From positions 61,623,533-61,687,532 of the forward strand of contig NC_090444.1 of assembly GCF_031143425.1 (NCBI RefSeq): a DNA stretch of 64,000 nucleotides, read 5' to 3'. How positions within the stretch are numbered: position 1 is the stretch's first letter; each line of letters begins with the position of its first letter. Below the pieces are notes generated by a model, which saw only the letters and a program-made list of their open reading frames with translations, ran no database searches and was not told the origin of the DNA. Source of the stretch: Pleurodeles waltl. Lineage: Eukaryota > Chordata > Amphibia > Caudata > Salamandridae. Positions 34,671 through 46,913 of this stretch are shown here, in pieces. The translations under genes were made by a program, and so were the position numbers.

Positions 34671-36456
34671 TAGTTCACACATTGTAAGCAGACTGTAAGC
34701 CAAGCATCACAATGGTCTGTGGGAGGGTTTATGGTTCACAGAGTTTTTCAATCACTCCTATTCTCCTCTTCACATCACTCTTGAGTTTAATCATTGGATT
34801 AGACACTTGTGTTCTCCTCCTCATATCTTTCTGAAAACTTTATCTGCATTACTGACACCTCATCTCTTTCCTCTTTAGCCCCCTCTTTCTACTCTCTCCT
34901 GCACATATTTTCCTGCATCGCCTTCCCTTCGCCACCCCACACACAAAACACCTGCTCCCCTCTAAGCACTGCTTTTTCTTGGACTTTTTCTCTGTCAATA
35001 TTTTGACAGCTGTGTGCCTCCTTCACGCATTCGCTTAGGCTCACCATTGCTCTCTGCGGAGGGGCCAAGGATTGGATGTGCATGTATTCTGAGCACGTTA
35101 AGAGCCATGTGAGAAGCTGGCAGTGCCTCCGATCTCAACTGAACATCTCTCCCACCTACAACCTGAACTCACACGGGTACGTGCAGGCACCTCTTGTCAC
35201 AGTGTGCACTATGCATGAGTAATATGTTGTATGAAAAAAGCAACAGTAGTACCCCATCCTGCAAAAAGTGAATACTCTTAGGGAATGCAAGAGGAGGTAA
35301 AACATGAAATGGAAAGAGGAACACCATGGCTCTTCCCAGACTGAGAGGGCAGTGTGGGATCTACTGGTAGCGGTGGGACTCAAGGGGAGAGTCAGGACAG
35401 TTACAAATTGGGTGCACCTAGTACCCCCGCCCGCCCCGCCTCTGCGATGCCACCAAGCAGAAGAAAGAATCAGCAAAAAAAATATTTTTTCTTTTTTTTT
35501 TTTTAAAACCAATTGAGAAATCCTTATTTTAATGCTTTTGTTACTAACAAAAACCTAGCTAATCAACTTTCCGTGGAATATAACGTTGCAATTTCACGCA
35601 GTGCAAAATTATTTGCCTAACTCGTTGGCACGCCCCTGGGTTTTTCCTCTCACTTCTGGTGAGCTCCTGTCTTTTGTTCTGGAAAGCGTAGAGATCCTCA
35701 TTTCACACATACTTTAAATAAAAACATCTAGAATGGAATCTGTAGCCTAATGGGCAGAGGAAGTCCACAAGGTAACCCCTGCATGATGTCCCCTGGAAGG
35801 GATACTGCTGCAAGCCTTGAAGGCTCTAGAGGTCACACTCCCAGAGGTTGGCTTGTAGCCTCACCTCAACCTTGTAATCCAACAAGAGGTTCAACACCCA
35901 GGTTCATGAGCAACACTGATGCCCTTGTAATAGGAAAGCTGGGCAAGGTGAGTAGGGAAGATTGAGTGTGCAGTGGATGGGAAATCACTGAGCCCACAAT
36001 GAGTGCAATAGTTGTGCTGTGAGGGCCCGAACCACGAAGACACTATATTAATGATACGCAGACCACGAGGGTCACATCGTTCTCCTACCTGGGTATTCTC
36101 TTCACTACTAGAGGTTCCTGGATTAGGAAAATTGAAAACAACAGGCTGAAGATGATGCCGGCCTCTGGGGGTAATTTTTAGGTTTGCCTCCAAGTTGGGT
36201 TGTAAACCAGTCAGGGAAATGTCTGCAATGTATATACGATGGATTAAACCCAGATCTGTGACTGGGGGTGAGTGTTTGCATTGTTCCCACTCCGTCCATC
36301 ATCCTTTTGTGTTGCAATTTATATAGTCAAATGTATATCAGCAGCCTCCTACTCAGCCGACTGTGGGGCTATGCTGATCACTATACTCTCCCAACCCAAG
36401 AGAATATTTTTTACAGCAGTTATTTGCCGTTCCCCAATCCACACAGACGGATATGT
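34671..36456. other. Unassigned region
   Basis: No gene supported. Short frames lack family features. A T-rich run lies near 35483-35503. Confidence 0.4.
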
Positions 36457-37061
36457 GGCCTCATTTCCGAGGCCCTAGTGGCACCCTGCACCAAGGAGCG
36501 TCATTTTTTTAAGCTCTTGGGTCACCTTGCGTGGCTTTTCATAGCCTTGTAAATATGGACCCCTTTCACGCATAACACTGCGTGAAAGGGGCGTTCCATG
36601 CATGTTTCTTGGGGTGTTCTCACGCAACAACCATGGAATCTGAAGGAACCTGAAGCATTCCCAGATTTACAAGTCTGGGAATTTGCCAGATTCCTACACT
36701 ACCTCGTAAGAAAGACGCAATGGGAAGAAGTAAACTTCCCAGTTTTTCCTCTTTCTATGTGTGCTGCATTCTGCAGCACACACAGAAATAGGAAAACACC
36801 TCATGTGATTGTTTTTGTGCAGGAAGGTGTCCCTTTCTGCACAAAAACCATCACCCCCGCCACAAAGGCATCCTTGCACCACGGTGCGAGGGTGCCTGCG
36901 TTGGCGCTAGGCAGTAGTTTGTGCGCCGGCGCAGTGGAAGAGGACAAGAATGCACCGTATCTTGTAGATACCGCACATTTCTGCCCTCTCCTGGTGGCAA
37001 AGGGCGGCGCAGCGAGGCACTTGCTTCCCCGCCCTGCACCACGGGCCTCGTAAATGAGGCC
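36457..37061. mobile_element. TIR repeat with GGCCTCATTTACGAGGCC ends, copy 1
   Basis: Begins GGCCTCATTTCCGAGGCCC and ends GGGCCTCGTAAATGAGGCC, each end itself palindromic. Inside is a perfect hairpin CCCCTTTCACGCA / TGCGTGAAAGGGG (36560-36591). It aligns over much of its length with 46914-47645. The ends resemble Harbinger termini, but no clear target duplication is seen. Confidence 0.65.
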
Positions 37062-37739
37062 CACAGTACATAGGGAGCTAGGCCTGCCATACCAGGAAGA
37101 CCTACTGTTGACGAAACCTGTACAACTGTGGCACTCTATTTGTGGTAAAGAGGAGACTGTGTTTACAAAAGCAATCATATTAGATTGTTGATGACTGGAT
37201 AAGGCAATGATAATTTCGTGGCTCTTGTGTATTTTCTGAGAGCCCGCCCAGCTCAATCCCTCCTTGCCCCTAGATAGCTCAGACAATGTATCACTTTGTA
37301 GTAAGAGGGAAGTGAGGGTGTGCTACTTAATAAAAAGTATTTTGTTAGATGTGCTGACTTCTCCCTTAGGCCCTCTGTGGCTGCATGTCTTTCTGTCTCA
37401 CAAACAAGGGGTTACAGCTGTACTTGGTAACCCCAACCAACATCCGGCGCCCCCGGGCACAGCCCATGTACCAGTGGCCTGTCCTAACATGAAGCAATGG
37501 CCGGAGGTGGCACTCAAATGGCGTGTGATGGAGACCGCCTCAATCCACTTGGCACTTTATTTTATTTTGCAGCTTTTACACTGATATTAGGAAATTGCAT
37601 ATTAAGTTAAATCCTAATTTATAGAAATAACATCAGGAAGCATGGTAAACCTTTTTTTAGGTCAAGCGTGCAAGCACTCTGGCCTGTTGTGATCTATCTG
37701 TGGGCTTCAACACACGCCCCCCACACTCCCATGACTATC
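37062..37739. other. Unassigned region
   Basis: Nothing recognised. Confidence 0.4.
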
Positions 37740-38880
37740 ACTCGTTCGTGGGCTTACCTTTCAAAAATACTTTGTTATCATTGGTAAATGCTTTACGTTT
37801 GTCCCTCAATGGGGCAGTTTTGTTACCGCCTTGGCCATCGACCCTGTTACATGGATAATTGCACTTTTGCCGATATGTTTGACTGTGAGCGAACTTCTTT
37901 TTCCTTTTGTGTCTCTCCTTCGCGCTCACACTCATGGCTGCAGTTGCACTTTGAATCGGTTCGCTTATGTGAAACTAATGTTTTACTTTTCATTTTCAAT
38001 TTATGCGGCAAAAAAAGTCCAGTTAGGAATTTACAATGCTAATAGCTCTAACTTGAGCAAACGCGAGACCTATTGCATTGCAAATGCTTGTTGTTTTTAT
38101 GGTTCTTGGGGACTCAAACATGTGTTTCCGGGTTGCCTCTTTAATATGGAGAGCGACTTTCATCAGGAAATACATGAGCTTTATGTAAGGAATTTCTTCA
38201 TATAGGGGTGATTTATGGTTTCATATAATTTTGTGTACACTTCAGGATATTGCACTAGCAGGCTGATCTCTTCACATTAACATAGGGGACCCCAGAGAGA
38301 GGCTTTTGTTGTGGGGACGTAGAGGTTTTTCTGGCTGTCTTTTAGTTTTCATAGTAATGAATCTATAAGAAAGTCTGATCAGCTCGATAGCTGCTCCCAG
38401 GGGTTATAAGCAGCTTGCACCTTAAGGTAGCCATTGAGAATTAGCAAGGTACCAAAAAGTTAGGGGCTGCTCTTGTGCACAACCTACAATGAGCCTCTGT
38501 CACGGTGCTTCCTGTTTTCTGACATTAAGTTTATTATTCTACATTCACTCTTAAAGCAAGTACTCTTTAGATTACACAGCCAGCTGTGCTTTACTAATGT
38601 AGTGTTTGGTCACTGTATGTGTAATAGTTCTTACTTACAAATACACATTGCTTTGTCGGACTCCTAGAGAAGTTTTCCCGTCTGTTTGGCTTGACGTTTT
38701 AATTATTGTAACTTTTACAGTGTTTTAAGTCATTTTCATATTTTTTACTCTACTGTGTTAATTTGATTTTGTGATATGTATTTATGGATTGCATGCTTTT
38801 CTCTTCTTACGTGCATTTGTCTTTTATGACGAATAAAGTTATTTTGATGCTGCTATAAAGTTATATTTTGATGATGAGCG
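37740..38880 (+). other. Possible retroelement 3' region ending in a poly(A) signal
   Basis: T-rich sequence without long frames (124 residues at most) and an AATAAA at 38832-38837 followed by a T/G-rich stretch. It looks like a transposable-element 3' UTR, but the family cannot be named. Confidence 0.3.
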
Positions 38881-41066
38881 GGTGACATTCACCGGGGGCT
38901 TTAATTAAATGTTTAAGACTCCAAACAGAGAGGCGTATGTCTGCATATCCCACTCTGAGGTTTCACTGGGGGGTGAAAGAGTTATGATTCTTCTCTAGAA
39001 GGTTGTGCCCCTTCTCAGCTGGTAAACAGCGCCTTTGTGGACCCCCATGGGTGTGGGCACCTCGGGGCGCAGCAGGGTTCCTAATACTACCCACAGCTCC
39101 AGTTGGTAACTACCTTAAAGAAATTGCTTTTCTGCTTTTGTGTTACCAACTAAACTTGCAGTTGTAAAGTGCGCTGCCTGTCCGTCATCTCAAGACGAAG
39201 GGTGTAGGAAAAGTGCCCAAATACTACACTGTTTCCAAGCACTGAATTCAATCAGAATCTTTCTCAGGCTAATGAGTCTCTTATGCCAACTCTAAAAGCT
39301 CTGCCTGATTTGCAGCAGTGTGCCTCTGTCGTGGACAAACAGGCTTGGATGAGATAGAACTGTGAAAGGGGCCCCAATGGGGTGTGGAGGGACAGCCCCA
39401 GGAGAGTAATTGCCCAGAAAGTCCCCCTCACTTACCTCTCCTGACTGTAATACCATATCACCCACAGTGACTGAGGTTTCATGATTTGTGCCAGAGGTAC
39501 CCATCGCTTAGCTCTTTCTGTTGCCCAACAATAGTGCCACTCTTGTGCCACCTGTCAAGCCCACACTGTGGGGAAGAGAACCAAAGCTACTCCTGCTGAC
39601 CGCCCCCCACCCCCACCTCCCCCCACCCCCATTAGGGCCCTTCGCCCACTGGGCTTTCTCCAAATGCGTAAATGTAACTGCGAGATGTACGTGGGCTTCG
39701 GGCTCGGTCAAGGGCTACTCCTGCTTGCATTCGGAGGCGATTGCATCAGCCAAAAAGTCTGATTAGGGATTTCATCCCCAGATATTTGGCCCCTCTCTGG
39801 AGAGGAGGTGGCAATTGAATTCATTTTGTGTCAGCTGTGGTGCAGGAGCTGGGGAAGGCTTCTAGGGTCCAACAACACTTTCCTGTGCTTAGCACTTCAA
39901 CTCTTCATTGAAAGTAGAAGTTTCACCAAGAGAAAAAAAACAGATCTCAAAGACAAGTCACAAGTGGCCTGGCACCCCCCCTCCCCCCCCGGCCCTCTGG
40001 TCAATCCGAGCCATCCCTGGCCGAATGACTACACTAGGTGCATTGGAGATCATCAACTGCTGACCCACTCTGGTTCCATCAAATCCCCAATGAGCCCCCA
40101 GCAACCCTTGTTTTGCATATAAATGGTGATATTATCTTCAGGTATTGCAAACAACTTATTTGCTGTGTCTAAAGCTTCCTTTCTCAGATCTAAGCCACCT
40201 CAACTCTGTCCGGCCAGAGCCTGCGCAACCTTCAACCAGGGATTGGATCCAGGTGTGAATCCACCAGCAGAAACCCTCCCTCAAGCCCCATCTGCATGTC
40301 CCTTTCCAAGTCCTGCTCACAACAGATACTGCTCCAAAGTGACGCGAGGCCCAGCCTGGTTGCATGCCAGCTACTGTGGGGCAACCACTGAACCCGGAGG
40401 ATCTATCCCTGCAGGACCCGCTGCACCCGTGAGCCCAGGCTCTTCTAAGCATGCTGATCCTGATGGCGTGAGCAGCCACACCTCACCCACCAACTTCCCC
40501 GAGTCTCACCCTCACCAGGATATAGCGCCTTCTCCATCCCAGAGACGCCATCACCGGCCAAGAACGATGGAAGCCTCCTGACTGCTTCATTCCTCGCAGG
40601 TCTGCGTGGCACTTTGGCTCTAAGCCTTGTTGTCTGGTTCACTGTGCAGCTCTGGGGACCATGTGGTGGTCTCTGGACATGAACAGTGCCTTACCTGCCC
40701 CCCACCCTCGAGGTCACGGGAGCACTGAGAGGACACCTTTTCTGCACCTTCTAGAGCAATACTGGCTGAGTCTCAACCTTTCCTCTTGCTGGGCCAGTTC
40801 CCACCTGCCCACTGATGCTTGAGTGGCCAATGATACTCTGTCCTTTTGATGGCAAAGAATCCCCCCTTGCGTTACATGTGCCCGCTCAGTTCCTCGTGGA
40901 ACTTCCTTTCAAGTTCGAAGACTGGTGCTGGGAACCTGGAAAGAGCAGCCTCTAAGTGGGCCACAGGGGTCCAGATATGTTTCTTGAAGCCCCATCTGCT
41001 TCTGGTCCTGATCATTCCCTCAGGAGCCCTTTATTCCCACAGCATCTCTCAAGAGCACCTGGTACT
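38881..41066. other. Unassigned region
   Basis: No gene supported. The 152-residue plus frame at 40123-40581 is proline/serine-rich with no domain and no flanking exons. Confidence 0.4.
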
Positions 41067-41074
41067 TTCTAGGT

Positions 41075-41301
41075 TAGTGGTTCCCAACGTTTTGACTTAA
41101 GTGGACCCCCACTTTATCATTACTGGAACCCAGGGACCCCCACTGAATCATTACTGGAATCCGGGGACCCCCCAATTAGTCATTACTGAAAGCTTGGGAC
41201 CTAATCTGTTAATATTATTTAATTTTCTAAGCAGTCACGGATCCCCTGAGGAAGCTTCGCGGACCCCCAGGGGTCCCTAGACCACAGGTTGGGAACCACT
41301 G
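41075..41301 (-). mobile_element. hAT-type MITE, 227 bp, copy 2 (inverted)
   Basis: Ends TAGTGGTTCCCAAC and GTTGGGAACCACTG. Flanks TTCTAGGT (41067-41074) and TTCTAGGC (41302-41309) are an 8-bp duplication with one mismatch. Same family as 20188-20415 in opposite orientation. Confidence 0.88.
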
Positions 41302-41309
41302 TTCTAGGC

Positions 41310-41707
41310 TGATGGAGCCGAGCCTATACCTGGCTACCCAAGGACCATCTGCGTCCTATTGTCCTGCTTAAATCATCCCTACCGCAGACGAGGGTCTTGC
41401 TAACTTCACACTCTGCCCAAAGAAATGTCTGAAAGGGCCTGCTCCCTCCCTCCCTATGACTGTGGCAGGACTAACAATCCATGAAGAACAGACTGTACCT
41501 AAGGCTGTAGACAAGCTCGCCAATGTGGCCACCATAGCACCAGGGTCAGTTTCTAATCAGAAGCCTAAAGATTGCAAAACTGAAGAGCCCTTGATGTTGT
41601 CTTGCCTGCCAAGTGTCAGGTTTTACAATTTTGACGCCCACATTCTGCTCATTCATGCCAAATGTTTCACTGAGTATACTGGACGAGGTTGATAACTTCG
41701 GTGACAG
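41310..41707. other. Unassigned spacer
   Basis: Nothing recognised. Confidence 0.4.
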
Positions 41708-42619
41708 TGTTAGGGGGTTACACGAACGAAAAATGCCGTAGGACTCGGAAGCCGCCAGCAGGCCCTTACCCCAACACCGGTCATACACCAACCGACAAGA
41801 CAATTATTTTGTTGGAAGAAGTATTTATTTTATATATTTTCATTAAAAACAAATACTGTTAATCAATTTTATGCAAATCATTTTTATGCAGATTACTCTA
41901 TTAAAACATTTCACTACAACTCTACAATTAATAAATACTGTTATAGGTACTTTTTACATTTGTAACCATAAATCATTTTTTGACAGGATCCCTTCCTGTC
42001 CTGAACCTCCTTTGGACCACACAGGGACTGGTCGTCACCTGTATCCCTAGGGGGGGCGGTACCCCTGCTTCCTCTGTTCCTTGCTCCCATGCTCAGGGTT
42101 CCGCCCCCTCTCCAAACACCAATCAGCCAAGGGGTGTACAGGGGTGGCCCAGGGCATGAGCACCATGACCACCCCAGTGATCTGGGCTCCCTACCCCCAA
42201 ACAGGTGTGTCCATCCGCAGGTTGGTCCAGAACTTCAGGATCCTATCTCTGTTGTTATACCGGGGCCCCGCCCTTGGGGTCCCCTCTGTTGCTTCAGGTT
42301 ACTTTAGTCTCTCTTCTTCCGCCTAATACTAAGGAGGGGGTGGGTGGGTCAACAAAAGCCTGACCGTTCAGGCCGCCGCGCCAGGAAGAAGAAGGCCGAG
42401 CCTTCTGGGGGGGGGGGGGTGCTTTTATGCCCCCCACTGGCTCGCGGCGGCCCAAACTAGTCTGACTCCATCGTTGGACCGACGTTCCCCTAAGTGGCGC
42501 AACTTCCGCTCCCACGCCTCCTGAGGCATGCGAGCGGAAGCCGCAGGCCAGCCCGAGCACAACTAGTGCGAGGGTCCGGCCCCCGGCGTCCCCGACCCCT
42601 AAGGGGCCACGCTCCCCCC
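41708..42619 (-). mobile_element. Candidate solo LTR with TATA box and poly(A) signal
   Basis: On the minus strand the order is: GC-rich U3-like part, GGCATAAAAGC box (near 42425-42435), AATAAA (near 41826), then about 110 bases ending CCCCCTAACA at 41708. The plus strand starts TGTTAGGGGG and ends near CTCCCCCCA (42619), so the termini are short inverted repeats. The flanks do not give a clear duplication and no internal region is seen. Contains a 13-G run (42407-42419). Confidence 0.4.
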
Positions 42620-42831
42620 ATGTTGGGGGGACGCTTTTCCAGTAGTGTTGATGGTTGGAGGCATCTATGGGGGGCTGAGAATGAAGGTAATGGAGATAAT
42701 TATGCCAGTTTTAAATTGCACTGGTCCTGCTGTATGCACGCATCAGGTGTGCATATATTAATGGCTTCACTAGAAGTGCAATCTTCTCCCTCATTCCCCT
42801 CACTCTACCAGAAACCGATGATACTGCCGAC
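42620..42831. other. Unassigned spacer
   Basis: Nothing recognised. Confidence 0.4.
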
Positions 42832-42864
42832 CACTGGTTCCCAACCTGTGGTCCCTGGACCCCA
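42832..42864 (+). mobile_element. hAT-type MITE fragment, copy 3
   Basis: CACTGGTTCCCAACCTGTGG and GTCCCTGGACCCC match the left end of the 228-bp MITE; the rest is missing. Confidence 0.65.
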
Positions 42865-43370
42865 GATCAATCACTAACAGATGAATAAAGTGAGCAGTGA
42901 CTATTGGTATCATTTGTTGGCTTTGCAGCGGGGGATGGTGGAATGTAGATATAGCGCCTTAGCGTGAATGCAGTAGTCACTGCTGAATGCTGAGCCAGTG
43001 CTACCAAGCAGTGCCTGTCTCTGGCGTGTAAAGCCTCCCTCCCACGCCTGGCCTCATAGGTGACACTTCTTGAAGTGCCAGCTTCCCTCTGACAAATGCA
43101 CGTTGTTGTATCAGTTTGAAGACTGATAGTGCAGCGCCTCATGGTTTCAGTTTGTGCTCCTCATGTCTCTTCTGTTTGAGTTTTGTCACGATTCCACTCG
43201 AGACCTGTGTATGAAAACATACATGTGTGTTCTGTACATGTGTGTTTTGTTTGTTATGGCCACTGGGCACTGCAGGATCCAGGCCCAGGGATTTACAGAT
43301 CATTTCTCTTTTTGTTAATGAACATTTTCAGACTTCCAATTGGGTGTGAGTGCAGAGTTCCTTCACAACG
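42865..43370. other. Unassigned spacer
   Basis: No recognised feature. Confidence 0.4.
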
Positions 43371-44287
43371 GTGAATGGGTGACGTGCACTAGGGGCCCCT
43401 TTAAGGCGAGTGCAGCGCTGCGGAAGTAGTGAGTTGGCACTGTACACTGTGCAGTGAGTGGGTGACGTGCATTGGTGGCCTCTTTAAGGCGAGTGCAGCG
43501 CTGCGGAAGTAGTGAGTTGGCACTGTACACTGTGCAGTGAGTGGGTGACGTGCATTGGTGGCCTCTAAGGCGAGTGCAGCGCTGCGGAAGTAGTGAGTTG
43601 GCACTGTACACTGTGCAGTGAGTGGGTGACGTGCATTGGTGGCCCCTTTAAGGAGAGTGCAGCTCTGCGGAAGTAGTGAGTTGGCACTGTACACTGTGCA
43701 GTGAGCGGGCGACATGAATTGGCGGTCCCTTAAAGGAGAGTGCAGCGCGACGGAAGCAGTGAGTTGGCACTTAAAACTGTGCAGTGAGTGGGTGACGTGC
43801 ATTGGTGGTTCCTTTAGGGTGAGTGCAGCATTGCAGAGGCAGTGAGTTAGCACCACACACTGTGCAACGAGTGGGTGACGTGCATTGGTGGCCTCTTTAA
43901 GGAGAGTGCAGTGCCGCGGAGGCAGTGAGTTGGCACTACAGACTGTGCAGTTAGTGGGTGACGTGCATTGGTGGCCCCTTTAAGGAGAGTGCAGCACTGC
44001 GAGGCAGTGAGTTGGCCCTATACACTGTGCAGTGAGTGGGTGACGTGCATTGGTGGCCCCTTTAAGTAGAGTGCAGCGCTATGGAGGTAGTGAGTTAGCA
44101 CTATACACTGTGCAGTGAGTGAGTTAGCACTATACACTGTGCAGTGAGTGAGTTGTCACTATAAACTGTGCAGTAACTGGGTGACGTGCATTGGTGGCAT
44201 CTTTAAGGAGAGTGCAGCGCTGCGAAGGCAGTGAGTTGGCACTATACACCGTGCAGTAACTGGGTGACGTGCACTGGTGTCTCCTTT
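43371..44287. repeat. 83-bp minisatellite array, about 11 units
   Basis: Unit parts: GTGGGTGACGTGCATTGGTG, CCCTTTAAGGAGAGTGCAGC, GCTGCGGAAGTAGTGAGTTG and GCACTATACACTGTGCAGTG. A short internal amplification of TGAGTTAGCACTATACACTG occurs near 44090-44165. Confidence 0.93.
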
Positions 44288-44566
44288 ATTGAGATATAAG
44301 TGCTGTGCAGACAGAGAGAGGTAATGCATGGCCTCAAGGCACAGTGGAAAGGGTGCAGGAGACAGGGATTGCAGTGATGCGGCTCACGCACGTGTGTCGG
44401 GGGGGGGGGGGGGTAGCACTGCAAACAGTGGGGTGTTGTTTAACAGTGAGTGGAGGGGGTGTAGCGAGATGCCAGCACCGGCATGCCTTGGAACCCCGCT
44501 TACTGCCGAGAGGCCACCCAGCACTGCCAAGCTTCCCAGGTCCACGCCTGATGAGCCAGTCGGGGA
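44288..44566. other. Spacer with G15 run and partial foldback arm
   Basis: Poly-G of 15 (44399-44413). CTGCCAAGCTTCCCAGGTCC (near 44525-44544) matches the outer arm of the hairpin element at 45027. Confidence 0.5.
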
Positions 44567-44903
44567 CAGTGCTTAATTTGTGCTTTTTGTTTCCGGTGCT
44601 GAGCACCGGCACTTATTTTTCAGGGCTTATTCTTCTGCCTCAAGCATTTGCTGCGAGCAAAAGACACATATGGGAAAGACAGATGAAGGGCAAAAAACGA
44701 AAAAGTGTCACAAAGGGAGATAGTAGATTGTGAAAGAGTGAGCATAAGGGCAGGGAGTGGCTGTAAATGGATTGAAGAGGCCCGAGATGGCTTCAGGATT
44801 ACGCGCATCAGTATTCCATGTTCACACATTTAATTGCAGGAGCTGCGTGTTTACGGGGAGGACTTTGGGAACCGGCACCTTTTTATTTACAAATTAAGCA
44901 GTG
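44567..44903 (+). mobile_element. hAT-type MITE family B, 337 bp, copy 2
   Basis: Aligns end to end with 21150-21493, starting CAGTGCTTAATTTG and ending AAATTAAGCAGTG. No convincing target duplication. It lies just inside a partial hairpin arm. Confidence 0.8.
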
Positions 44904-45026
44904 GACAGGGCTATGGAGAGTCTTGGTTGAGGACTCGGGCTGGCATTAACCACCACCTGCCCACCTGAGGTCGGTCCCAGTGACCACTCCTCAAAGCCAC
45001 CAGAGCAGCGAACAGTGGAACCAGCC
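44904..45026. other. Unassigned spacer
   Basis: Its last ~30 bp resemble the flank before the third hairpin arm at 45541. Confidence 0.4.
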
Positions 45027-45203
45027 CTGCCAAGTCTGCCAGGTCCACGCATGGCGTGCTGCTCCCGTCCTGGCTTCTCCTTTGAATTCTGGGACTTGTA
45101 GTCTCGTTTCTTCCCTTAGAAAACTGGACTACAAGTTCCAGAATTCAAAGGAAAAACCTGGCCCGGAGCAACACATCATGCATGCACTTGGGAAACTTGG
45201 CAG
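45027..45203. mobile_element. Foldback element B with 76-bp arms and ZNF143-like motifs
   Basis: Arms 45027-45102 and 45128-45203 are inverted copies around a 25-bp loop. Innermost 24 bp (CCTTTGAATTCTGGGACTTG and TAGT) pair with one mismatch. Each arm carries a match to ACTACAANTCCCAGAAT. Confidence 0.8.
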
Positions 45204-45335
45204 CTTGTTTTACCCAGCACAGCAGCCTTTCCTCTGCGCTGCATTCATTGTGTCTGTGCTTCAGTGTGTATGAAGCAACGAGAGTCACGCAGGTGTGATA
45301 CCGAATCACGGAGCAGGGTTTTAGCTCGGAGCAGG
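45204..45335. other. Unassigned spacer
   Basis: Nothing recognised. Confidence 0.4.
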
Positions 45336-45402
45336 TTGAATTCTGGGACGTGTAGTTTCCGGTAATTTTGAGTATGGAGTAAAAAAATCCCAGCATGCAA
45401 AG
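45336..45402. repeat. Hairpin with ZNF143-like motif (C), partial
   Basis: Left arm TTGAATTCTGGGACGTGTAG; right arm ATCCCAGCATGCAAAGC is only partly complementary. Confidence 0.6.
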
Positions 45403-45540
45403 CACGGTCGGCTAGACGCCAGGACTGGTTGGAGGTGTCACACACAACACGGGCCAGCTTGACAGCTCTCCCTGTAGCCAGAGTTTGTGATTAAGTAAAC
45501 TGTATGGGGACGTCCAGCAACAACAAACAGTAGAAAGTGC
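45403..45540. other. Unassigned spacer
   Basis: Nothing recognised. Confidence 0.4.
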
Positions 45541-45690
45541 AGGTCCATGCGTGATGTGCTGCTGCAGTCTAGGTTTTTCCTTTTAATTCTGGGACTTGTA
45601 GTTTTATTTATTGCATTATAAAACAGGACTACAACTCCCAGAATTCAAAGGAACACATCTGGACTGGAGCAACACCTGGGAAACTTGAAT
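45541..45690. mobile_element. Foldback element D, same family as B
   Basis: Arms 45541-45602 and 45628-45690. Innermost arms CCTTTTAATTCTGGGACTTG and TAGT versus ACTACAACTCCCAGAATTCA. The outer arm begins AGGTCCATGCGTGATGTGCT, matching B at 45041. Confidence 0.8.
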
Positions 45691-46055
45691 GCTATGGGAA
45701 CAAATAACCGACCGCCAATGGGACCGGGGACAGGACACCCCCCACGGACAGACACAGAGAAGCCATATCAAGGGTACCCCAGGGTAAAGCTGGGAGCCAG
45801 GGAGGGGTAGAAACCCGCGTTTACTTCTTTGTGCCATATTGATGCCATGTCGAACGTTAGATTGCAGAAACCCTTCACGTCGCAGATATGTTATTGATGT
45901 TTAAAGGGGTTCAGAATATTTGCCCCGAAGCCAGGTGTGCCCAGAGTGCTGTCTTGTTAGTGAAAATAACCAAACCTCAATGTTTCCTATATTAGAACAG
46001 AACACCCATGCAGCCTGTCACTTCTGAGACTTTCACCCCGCCCTGGCCTGCAGCA
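45691..46055. other. Unassigned spacer
   Basis: Nothing recognised. Confidence 0.4.
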
Positions 46056-46126
46056 CTTTGCATTCTGGGACTGGTAGTTTTCCTTTTGGTTTAGTAGGAT
46101 AGATCTAAGCATCCCAGCATACAAAA
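46056..46126. repeat. Hairpin with ZNF143-like motif (E), partial
   Basis: Left arm CTTTGCATTCTGGGACTGGT; right arm CATCCCAGCATACAAAA. Confidence 0.6.
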
Positions 46127-46913
46127 CGCTTTAGCCTAAAAATGTAACAGTGGTTGAAAGCGCCAGCCCTGGCACATGGCCTCTTGGAGCTATAGACTGC
46201 CGACCCAGGAGGATGGATGTCCTCAGAATCTTCAGGAAAGGTGGTGTTATGGAGTCAAGTTGTGGTGTAATTGTGTAATATGGAGCAAGAGGAGGGGCAC
46301 AGAGTCCCCTCTTGTGGTGCATGAGGACACGTGTGTTACCTGAGAGATGTTGCATGTGTCAAGCAGCCCTAGATCATGGTGCCTAGTTCATTGATCCGAG
46401 GCAGCCAATCCTGTGCTAGGATCAGTAGGAGGAGACGGGATGCATGAGAAGGCGCTTTTAGACTTCACAAGCGATGGAAGCTCGAGGGGGGTGGATAGCT
46501 CCTTCGAAGGATTGTGCAGAACTGTGGGACCAGTCCTTGGACTGGAGCCTCTGGGACTGAGATGGCTTTATCTGCTAGCTAAGGCCTTGGCCACTGGAGA
46601 AGCCGCAAGGGCTGGGCTCTGAGAAGATCTGGCCCCTCGCTGAGCAGCTGTGGCCATGTGCTGATCCAGGGTTGGTGACACTTGGCACTCTGGTTACAGA
46701 CAAGAGTGCTGAGAATCAAGGGCACCTGGCACGAAGGACCTGGTGGCCAGCTCGAGCACCCCGCCCGATGAAACCACCTTGTGTGGTGGCTCCAAGGACA
46801 GACGCATGTGGGAAACTGTGTGCTCTGAGCAGGTGCCTTCAAAGCCAGGGGGTATATTTACAAGAGGCTTGAGCCCCCGGAGCGTCACCTTTTTGACGCT
46901 TCAGTGGCACAGG
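46127..46913. other. Unassigned spacer
   Basis: No supported gene. Confidence 0.4.

Noticed and set aside
40123..40581. 152-residue plus-strand frame
   Set aside because: No domain, no splice signals that extend it and composition like its surroundings.
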